Assembly (NCBI GenBank): GCA_022818135.1
Contig: JAFMSR010000010.1
Span: 13,262,824 to 13,326,823, forward strand
DNA length: 64,000 nt
From: Saxidomus purpurata
Lineage: Eukaryota; Mollusca; Bivalvia; Venerida; Veneridae
Direction: 5' to 3'
A model generated the notes under the pieces. It was not told the DNA's origin. It saw only the letters and a list, made by a program, of their open reading frames with translations, and did no database searches. Below are positions 56,157 to 64,000 of this stretch, one piece after another (the stretch's first letter is position 1; each line of letters opens with the position of its first letter). The translations under genes were made by a program, and so were the position numbers.

Positions 56157-59100
56157 TTACCAGACGGCCTGGTACCTCTCCACAGGTCTCCTGTCCCTCG
56201 TAGACTGAAAGTTAAAAGTTTCATTTTAAAACTTATTGGTGAGATATATCATAATTATTCAATAATTTGATTATCTGCCTCTTGTGCCTATCAAACAATA
56301 CAATTTATTCAATTACCTTTTTTGGGTGTCCATAATTCCAATGAAATTGCAAAAAAAAACAAACAAAAAAAACTTCCTGAAAGCTTTCAGTAAAGTAGTG
56401 ATAAAAACATAACTGAAAGGTTTGTTAGCATTGCTCGAGAACTTATAGAACAGTTCTATCATTATTCTTTCTGCAAATTCAGTAATACTATTATTTAAAG
56501 TGAAACTGGAACTTTAATGCAAATCTATTTATGTACTCACCCTCCTGACGACTCCAGCAGGCAGTTGCTGCACAGGATAGGCTGGCAAAACCTGGAATAT
56601 TTAACATTTAGGCATGTATTTACATAGGAAATAAATTTTACTTTCGAGTTATATACCAATTAGTATTATCACTGTGTGCAGTTAAGATGCATAGTAATCT
56701 AATCACAAAGTGACTAAACATCTTAACAATGAACAGTGATATATCACTTAAAAGTAAAATATATTTTCATTCTAAAAAGTCAATTTAAACAAAAAAAAAT
56801 ATGTTCTAAGGGGCAATATTTTATACTGCACTAACATGAACTCGATGCTTTAAACTCACAACATTCTGTGGAAATTTGCCTGTTTTGTTTTACTCCATAA
56901 AAACTTCCTTTAAATCACATTACTTCATTCATAACAATGCCAATCCAAGGGTATTATAGCATGCACACTCATAGATGTTGTGTGAAAATTACAGGGAAGG
57001 AAATTAATTGAATCAGCAGCCAAAAATAGTTCCAGACGTCTAAAATTCCAGAAACTTGGTGCCATTATTGAAAGATTGCCTTATTGTTCTATTTTAGGTT
57101 TTGGGATTTCCTCCTAATTATAAGCTTTCTTATTTCTAACTCAAAGCATGCAAATATTTTAACAAAAGAGTGATTAGTTGTAATTAGCATGTATATACAG
57201 TACCAATACATACCAGCTGCACCTGGGCAACAATCTGCCTGTCAGCAGTCATCCGGCGTCTACGAGGGGGCTGTGCTGCTGGCTGTGCTGGTGGCTGTGC
57301 TGCTGGCTGGGCTGGTGGTTGGGCTTGCTACAATTAAATTAAGATATGATTTTGATCAAATAGTTTACAATAATACACAAGTATGCAATACTCTAAGATA
57401 CCGTAGCATTTTCATATCACGGTACCAAACAGTTGAACTTCATTCACTCAAACTTGATTCATTTTAGTGACCAGAGATTTTAATTCAAGGGATCATTATA
57501 GTTCAAGCACATTACTGCCTAAGTTTTAGAGAGACAGTTATATTGTATCCCCACACAAGTAGCCTGTCTAATGAAATGAGGTGATCTGTCTTCTATTTTG
57601 CAGTCATACATTATAACCATAATTAATACAGATAGATTTTTTAGAAGTTTTCATGAATCATGCTTTGGTCAGTACTGTATGACTAAATCATCTCGTAAAC
57701 TTGTTAAGCCATTCTCTAACAGTTCAACTGAACCATTAGAGAATGGCTTAACTAGTTTACGAGATTAAGTTTGATTAAATTTTTTCCTCACTGAAAATAC
57801 TAAAACAAGTAAATCTAAAGTCAGTTACCTGATTCTGGTGGCCTGGGTCCCTCCTACAAGAAATTGTATCATTAAAATGAGTCGCCATTTTCTTAGACAT
57901 CACAATACAATAGTGAGGGCTGTTTGAAAGGTTTCAAAGAAAAAGTCAGCTCTTTATTTGACAAAAGTTGGATTTTTAACATACTGGAAGTCTTTGAATA
58001 CAAACAAAATTTTGTCAAATTAATGCAAAGAACAGTTGAGTTTTCTAGCAACTTTTCAAACACCTATGGGAATGATCCAGAATTAATCCCTGAGGTTGCG
58101 GGTTTGAGCCCCACCAAGGTTATGACCGTACCTCTTCATATGACACCAGTACTGGTTTTTCCAGGAAGCGGACTCGAGAGTGACTCAATAAGCTCAAAGC
58201 TTTCTTTACAATCGAGCTAAAATAAATTAGTATAAACTAATTAGACTGTTTCTATTTCTATGACAATTAGGTTGCAGTAGGAGGATGAAAATCACACAAT
58301 TACTATTATTATGTTTCTGAATTTGTCAAATTCCTTGAAAATTTCATTCCATTTGTACAAAAAAATCAAGAAACATACAAAAGTAATGGATTATGTAACT
58401 AAAAACACTGAAAATTGCTTTTTGTGTTTCTGAGAAAATTATCATCTTGTGAAAACTTGTACGATTTAACTGAGCAAAAAATCAAATTGCAACACTCTGG
58501 TTAATTCTGGATCACCCCTCATATATCATTTTAATAGTTTCATAATACATGTTTCCTTTAATTGGAATAGCTTGAATTTATCCGCTTAAAAATACATTTA
58601 AAGTCCAAGGATCACTTTGAATTTATTGATACAGTAAAATAAATTTACTGTTAGGATAATGATAGAACACTGATCTTTTCACTCTAAAAATCATTGACAT
58701 TATGCCTTTCAAGTCAAAGTTGTTTCTTCAAGTAAAAGAGTCGCCAGACTGTATAATATCATTGGAAAAAATATTGTTTGTAAGTAAGTAAGTAAAGACT
58801 TTAGTTAATGATCAGATCAATTTTATCCCGCCGAAGGATGACCGGAATTTTGAGGTTCTACTGTACGTCATTTGATGGAACTATGAATAACACGAGTCTA
58901 GTGTTAAGCAGTGTATTGTTTAATATGTAAGTACTATAACATTGACAGTAACTGTTGTTCTAATATTTTTAATTGCACACAAAAACCAGATCAGTCTTTT
59001 GGGGGGAATTTTAAGAGATTTCTTTTGTTTTATGGATCACCTTGTCAACTTAAATGGAAAACTGCAAGCCTTGTGTATAACACAAGTGATGTCAGACAAC

Positions 59101-59219
59101 AAGGCTCTGTAAAGATGGCTTGTTCTCTATATGAATATTAAACAGCATTCGTGGCTTATATAAGACAGTCAGAAAAGGCATAAAAAGCTAAAAAACTGTT
59201 TTTCTACTTACCGAAACAT
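56157..59219 (-). CDS. Five-exon gene, 81-aa Gln/Ala/Pro- and Arg-rich protein, function unknown
   Basis: Coding exons on the minus strand: 59219-59212 (ATG TTT CG; exon from about 59266), 57853-57829, 57327-57214, 56591-56541, 56204-56157 (TAA). Acceptors CTTGTAG, ATTGTAG, ATTCCAG and CTTTCAG and donors GTAAGT, GTAACT, GTATGT and GTGAGT are all good. Phase is kept across every junction, including the 25-nt microexon. Residues 1-11 read MFRRDPGHQNQ. Residues 12-32 are a Gln/Ala/Pro tract with QPPAQPAA in tandem (a 24-bp DNA repeat). Residues 33-36 are RRRR, a possible nuclear signal. Residues 37-66 are TADRQIVAQVQ then PAYPVQQLPAGVV. Residues 65-77 are RRSTRDRRPVERY. No signal peptide or membrane span. 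Only this frame is open in the 114-nt exon. A donor-like site at 56091 may mean a 3' UTR intron or alternative ending. No poly-A signal was seen within the next kilobase. Confidence 0.6.
57690..57765. other. Near-perfect 76-bp palindrome in intron 2
   Basis: Arms 57690-57726 and 57729-57765 (37 bp each, 34 pairs matching) around a 2-base centre. Left arm begins ATCTCGTAAACTTGTTAAGC. The intron transcript from the minus strand would snap back into a long hairpin. No direct repeats or transposon ends seen beside it. Confidence 0.9.
58068..58225 (+). mobile_element. SINE 3' part with B-box-like head
   Basis: GAGGTTGCGGGTTTGAGCCCC (B-box-like), CACCAGTACTGGTTTTTCCAGG, AAGCGGACTCGAGAGTGACTC and a tail CAATCGAGCTAAAATAAA. 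The CCAGTACTGG...GACTCGAGAGTG segment is widespread in bivalve transcripts. It lies in the first coding intron and creates the open frame seen at 57924-58220, which is therefore not a gene. Confidence 0.6.
58226..59211. other. Intron 1 sequence
   Basis: AT-rich intronic sequence between coding exons 1 and 2. (GTAA)n occurs near 58779-58796, next to AAAGACTTTAGTTAATGATC and CCCGCCGAAGGATGACCGG, which may be another repeat tail. A plus-strand 76-codon open frame at 58911 has no supporting context. Confidence 0.4.
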
Positions 59220-60015
59220 TCCTTTTACAAAATTTACTACTCATCTAAAGTGGTGCATGATGAACTCTGAAACAAATGAACAAAAATGTTGCTAAAACTT
59301 GTATCAGGACTTGAGATATGGTCAATCCATAGGCCCCTACCCACCACCAATAACCACAGACAGCCTCTCTTGCTGTTTCCAAAGGAAACTAAGACCTATG
59401 TCTGAAAACCATTTGTACCAAAAACAATGGCACTTTTAAAACACATTTGTTAAAATGCAAGACTAAAAATGTTAATGTGAGACAGGGATATTATGATTAT
59501 GATAAATTATCATGTTTTGTTCAACTTTGATACCTGCTTGATGCACATGTTGGTATAATAAATTGGCTGCGTAACACAACGGTCATTCAATATTACCAAA
59601 AAGAAAGTCTTATAGGCCAATAAATGGTGATACTTAATTTTGTACAAATTAAATGATTTGTATTATTCCTGACAATTTGCTTTTTAAATCCATTGTAAAT
59701 TTGTAGATCTATAGCATAGTAGTTTTACAACATAATATTGCAAAAACTTAGAAAGTTGTGATTCATATAATCATAATTAGGCATACGTCAACATTGTTTT
59801 GATTGAATAAAGCATAATTCTATTATTCTACCAGTAAATTTAACTGCAATGTAAATATTTTACAAGACTTGCATTTAAACAAACATGTTTCAACAAGAAA
59901 CTTTATATTGATAAATGCACATGTGTCTCGAACAATACATGCAAAAGATATAGAAATGACTGTTTTATGTTGTCTGTATCCAGAGCTTGAACGTCACAAT
60001 AATTTTATTTAAATT

Positions 60016-61705
60016 AATCAGGCAGCTGAAATAACTGAAAGATATGTCTAGATACTGGTGTTATATAATCAGGCAGCTGAAATAACTGAAAGATATGTCT
60101 AGATACTGAATGTATAATCAGGCAGCTGAAATAACTGAAAGATATGTCTAGATACTGAAGGTATAATCAAGCAGCTGAAATAACTGAAAGATATGTCTAG
60201 ATACTAAATGTATAATCAGGCAGCTGAAATAACTGAAAGATATGTCTAGATACTGAAGGTATAATCAGGCAGCTGAAATAACTGAAAGATATGTCTAGAT
60301 ACTGGTAGTATATAATCAGGCAGCTGAAATAACTGAAAGATATGTCTCGATACTGAAGGTATAATCAAGCAGCTGAAATAACTGAAAGATATGTCTAGAT
60401 ACTGAATGTATAATCAGGCAGCTGAAATAACTGAAAGATATGTCTAGATACTGGTGGTATATAATCAGGCAGCTGAAATAACTGAAAGATATGTCAAGAT
60501 ACTGAATGTATAATCAGGCAGCTGAAATAACTGAAAGATATGTCTAGATACTGAAGGTATAATCAAGCAGCTGAAATAACTGAAAGATATGTCTAGATAC
60601 TGGTAGTATATAATCAAGCAGCTGAAATAACAGAAAGATATGTCTAGATACTGGTGGTATATAATCAGGCAGCTGAAATAACTGAAAGATATGTCTAGGT
60701 ACTGGTGGTATATAATCAGGCAGCTGAAATAACTGAAAGATATGTCTAGATACTGAAGGTATAATCAGGCAGCTGAAATAACTGAAAGATATGTCTAGAT
60801 ACTGTTAGTATATAATCAGGCAGCTGAAATAACTGAAAGATATGTCTAGGTACTGGTGGTATATAATCAGGCAGCTGAAATAACTGAAAGGTATGTCTCG
60901 ATACTGGTGGTATATAATCAGGCAGCTGAAATAACTGAAAGATACGTCTAGGTACTGGTGGTATATAATCAGGCAGCTGAAATAACTGAAAGATATGTCT
61001 AGATACTAGTGGTATATAATCAGGCAGCTGAAATAACTGAAAGATATGTCTAGATACTGAATGTATAATCAGGCAGCTGAAATAACTGAAAGATATGTCT
61101 AGATACTGGTAGTATATAATCAGGCAGCTGGAATAACTGAAAGATATGTCTAGATACTAGTGGTATATAATCAGGCAGCTGAAATAACTGAAAGATATAT
61201 CTAGATATTGGTGATATATAATCAGGCAGCTAAAATAACTGAAAGATATGTCTAGATACTGAATGTATAATCAGGCAGCTTAAATAACTGAAAGATATGT
61301 CTAGATACTGGTGGTATATAATCGGGCAGCTGAAATAACTGAAAGATATGTCTAGATACTAAATGTATAATCAGGCAGCTAAAATAACTGAAAGATATGT
61401 CTAGATACTGAAGGTATAAATAAGCAGCTGAAATAACTGAAAGATATGTCTAGATATAGGTAGTATATAATCAGGCAGCTGAAATAACTTAAAGATATGT
61501 CTAGATACTGAATGTATAATCAGGCAGCTAAAATAACTGAAAGATATGTCTAGATACTGAATGTATAATCAGGCAGCTAAAATAACTGAAAGATATGTCT
61601 AGATACTGAAGGTATAATCAAGCAGCTGAAATAACTGAAAGATATGTCTAGATACTGGTAGTATATAATCAGGCAGCTGAAATAACTGAAAGATTCATGT
61701 ATATC
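60016..61705. repeat. Minisatellite of 49/52-bp units, ~34 copies, in the 5' UTR intron
   Basis: The constant part AATCAGGCAGCTGAAATAAC, TGAAAGATATGTCTAGATAC is followed by one of two spacer types: GAATGTAT/GAAGGTAT (49-bp unit) or GGTRGTATAT (52-bp unit). The two types are mixed irregularly along the array. Each unit has a CAGCTG E-box-like hexamer and a TCTAGA dyad. The last copy degrades after 61690. It lies between the likely UTR exon (62936-62973) and exon 1 (59266). Confidence 0.95.
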
Positions 61706-61884
61706 TAGGTTCTGTGGTATGCTTTACATTGATATCATCAGAAAATCCACTCTCATCTTAAAAAAAACAAACTTTTGATATCTAGTCATGATAATGAATC
61801 GCTTAATATCAGCATTGGCATGATAATGAATCCCCTAATATCATATTTAAAGTTTTAATTAAGTCCTTAACAGTTCAGTAGATT

Positions 61885-61978
61885 TCATGGAGCTCCACTG
61901 TGGTCATGCATGACCATTAACCTCCTTATATAACACTAGTACTAGTTTTACCAGGATGCCAACTCAAGAGTGACTCAA
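61885..61978 (+). mobile_element. SINE tail fragment
   Basis: ACACTAGTACTAGTTTTACCAGG, ATGCCAACTCAAGAGTGACTC: the same tail as at 58140-58185, diverged. Cut at 61978 by the family J element. Confidence 0.55.
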
Positions 61979-62710
61979 CTAGAACTATCACTGAAAGTGA
62001 TGAACACCCCGAACACCCCACTGAAACTTAGTATTTAAAATTTATGTAATATTTGATGCTTTGATTGTTGGACCTGCATAACTTAAGGGCTTCTGTGAAA
62101 TATAATTAAATTTTGACCAGCGGGTTTGGAAATTAAGAGCGCACAAGATTTCACTATCTCAAGCCCCTGTGACCTTTGATCTAGTGACCTGAAACATAGA
62201 CCATGCATAACTAGGCATGGTGCATATCACTTCCATGAAGTATCATTAAATTCTGACCAGGGGTGTCCGCAAGATTTTGCTATCCCTGTAAAGAATCATC
62301 AAATTCTGACCTGGGGTTTCCTCAAGATTTTACTATCCTGAGCCCCTGGGACCTTGACCTTTGACCTTAGGACCCAAAACCTAGACCATGCACAACTAGG
62401 CATATTGTACTTATCACTTGTGTGATGTATCATCAAATTCTGACCAGGGGTTTTGGAGATTTAGCATCCTCAAGATTTTACTATACTGAGCCCCTGTGAC
62501 CTTGACCTTTGACCAAGAGACCCGAAACATGGCCCATGCACAACTAGACATTGTACTTATTACTTGTGTGAAGTATCATCAAATTCTGACCAGGGGTATT
62601 TAAGATCTAGTGTCCACAAGATTCTGTCTACAGACAGATGGACAGACAAGCTGAATCTAGTATACCCCCCCCCCTCCTCCCCAACACTTTATCTTCAGGG
62701 GTATAATAAG
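61979..62710 (-). mobile_element. Family J tandem-core element
   Basis: Left edge CTAGAACTATCAC, hairpin ATCACTGAAAGTGAT, GAACACCCC. Core of three to four monomers of about 150-178 bp: CCCCTGTGACCTTGACCTTTGACC (62169, 62347, 62496 regions), GAAACATAGACCATGCACAACTAG, ATCATCAAATTCTGACCAGGGG, CAAGATTTTACTAT. Then ACAGACAGATGGACAGAC and a right end TATACCCCCC...CAGGGGTATAATAA. These ends match those of family P although the core differs. Confidence 0.75.
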
Positions 62711-62935
62711 CTGCAAGCTTCCTTCACAGTCCAGTATTAACTTACATTTCAGTATTTGTACCTATATATTTATATTAGTTTTGTTTACCTGCATTCAAGC
62801 AGTACAATTATTTAAAGGCGTATGACATTCAGTCACAACAGTTCTGCCAAAATACAACCCAAAAAATAAGCTGATATCTGATCAGTTTAAATTATAGCAT
62901 TATTGCAATTGTCAAATAACTGACAAAATACTTAC

Positions 62936-62973
62936 ATCTATCAATCTCTGTCGTCTATGTAATGTGTATGTGT
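62936..62973 (-). other. Probable 5' UTR exon of the 81-aa gene
   Basis: 38 nt between the acceptor TTATTTTGTAG and donor GAT|GTAAGT on the minus strand. Joining it to the acceptor at 59266 puts stops in all routes before the ATG at 59219, so it can only be untranslated if used there. The presence of an acceptor implies a further exon upstream, beyond 62974. Could also belong to another transcript. Confidence 0.35.
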
Positions 62974-63385
62974 CTACAAAATAATAAATTAAGACACAAA
63001 TCTTTAGAATATTGTATGGAGTTTCAAATTCATACAGTCATGTAAGACCAGAGTTTTTATTTTTTTCGTTTTACAAGAGCGCTGTAAATAAACATAATGT
63101 ATAACCCAATTGAAAGATCATAGTTTTTTATTTTTCCCACTGCCCAGTACTTCTACATTTCAAATTTGTGTTATTTGACCTATTAACCATGTTATTTTCA
63201 CAACAACAGGGCCAGTTACGGGCATGCTTGAATTAGCGTATTTGTACAACTTCTTTTTGCAAAGGACGCTAAAAAGTCTGACGACAGTTCCATAGAGCAC
63301 ATAAATTGTTTGAGTGCATGCACACTTTCATAAGTTGGAAATCCCCATTTACTGAATTAAGTAGTTTTTAAAATAGTAACAAATG
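62974..63385. other. Non-coding stretch upstream of the UTR exon
   Basis: No repeat family recognised and no TATA/CpG promoter pattern I can defend. Contains a slightly higher-GC patch at about 63205-63300. Confidence 0.35.
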
Positions 63386-63387
63386 AG

Positions 63388-64000
63388 AACTAGCACTTAA
63401 TGTGATCAATACCCCCGAGATACCGCTTTATCAACTGAAGAAGTATCAGAAAACCTTGCAGAAAAACTAAAATAGAGATATGGTTCTTAGCAATTACTCT
63501 GAATTACTAAATGTGCTTGGTCATTGTATGAAGTTGTATTGAATTCCAGCTAATATAGTTTTCAAGTTATACTCAAGACAAAGAAAAGTAATGAATGGCA
63601 ATAACTCTGTAATTAGTCAAGATGGAGTTATGATTCTTGTGCATTGCACTTCCACTTATGAAGTTGTATTGAATTCCAAACAATATAGTTTTCAAGTTAT
63701 ACTCCAGACAAGGAAAAGTGATAAAAAGCAATGACTCTGTTATTAGTCAAGATGGAGTTATGGTTCTTGTAAACTGCACTTCCTCTCATTGTGCTTGACC
63801 ATTGTACGAAGTTGTATTGCATTCAAACCAGTAGTTTTCTTGTAATGCTCAGGACAAGGGAAAGTTACAAAGGACAATAACTCTATAATTTGTCAAGATG
63901 GAGTTATGGTTCTTGTAAACTGCACTTCCTCTCATTGTGCTTGACCATTGTACGAAGTTGTATTGCATTCAAACCAGTAGTTTTCTTGTAATGCTCAGGA
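63388..64000 (-). mobile_element. Family P element, cut by the window edge
   Basis: Left edge GAACTAGCACTTAATGTGAT then CAATACCCCCGAGA, the inverse of the right end at 11545-11575. Then AAGAAGTATC, CAAAAACTA-type words, and core monomers on the minus strand (GTATGAAGTTGTATTGAATTCC, TTTTCAAGTTATACTC, GGCAATAACTCTGTAAT, AAGATGGAGTTATG). Four monomer starts are visible (63531, 63659, 63808, 63952) before the sequence ends. Confidence 0.8.

Noticed and set aside
57189..57467. 92-codon plus-strand frame with a hydrophobic stretch
   Set aside because: It is the antisense of the Gln/Ala/Pro exon at 57214-57327, whose minus-strand splice sites are much better supported.
60016..61705. CRISPR-like regular repeats
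   Set aside because: Spacers are only two short recurring types, not unique sequences, and the context is a eukaryotic intron. It is a minisatellite.
62936..62973. Coding exon of the 81-aa gene
   Set aside because: Joined to exon 1 it meets stops before the ATG. Kept only as a possible UTR exon.

Overview
This window looks like bivalve mollusc nuclear DNA, probably a clam-type genome. It is AT-rich and intron-like, with no operons, rRNA or intact tRNA genes. It is packed with repeat types typical of bivalves: elements with a tandem-monomer core in the pearl/BIV160 and Helentron/HINE style, tRNA-derived SINEs, MITEs, CR1/Jockey-like LINE relics and Tc1 relics. Species cannot be fixed by eye, and all family assignments here come from reading rather than database search.

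Layout. 1-10 kb: partial tandem-core elements, one candidate plus-strand exon (698-786), a SINE head, and two copies of a roughly 0.4-kb MITE, one of them nested. 10-15 kb: a 5'-truncated LINE interrupted by a tandem-core element, a second decayed LINE on the minus strand, and a complete tandem-core element. 16-17 kb: a 1.14-kb TIR element flanked by GTAAT, containing a smaller element with palindromic ends. 19-28 kb: a run of minus-oriented tandem-core elements and monomer arrays. 29-37 kb: a 4.2-kb satellite of about 95-bp monomers with roughly 1-kb higher-order periodicity. It is bracketed by a duplicated flank and interrupted by nested insertions. 37-45 kb: a Tc1 transposase pseudogene, a hAT-type element with a perfect 8-bp target duplication, an array of 64-bp hairpin units, a SINE and a 0.8-kb foldback element. 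46-52 kb: a 1.33-kb unit repeated about 4.5 times. 53-64 kb: short tandem repeats, a third MITE copy, and the one convincing gene.

The gene lies on the minus strand. Five small exons between 59219 and 56157 have good splice sites and keep phase from an ATG to a stop, giving an 81-residue Gln/Ala/Pro- and Arg-rich protein. A likely 5' UTR exon sits at 62936-62973. The intron between that exon and the coding start carries a 34-copy minisatellite, and intron 2 carries a near-perfect 76-bp palindrome.

The main cross-cutting observation is that several unrelated-looking repeat families share a terminal code. One end is a family-specific hairpin followed by CTCTTGTT (or YTCTAGTT). The other end is TTTTAGCTC in some families and TTATACCCC in others. 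Different tandem cores lie between. This fits one rolling-circle (Helentron-like) machinery mobilising interchangeable cores. The grouping is inferred. The motifs are visible in the sequence.
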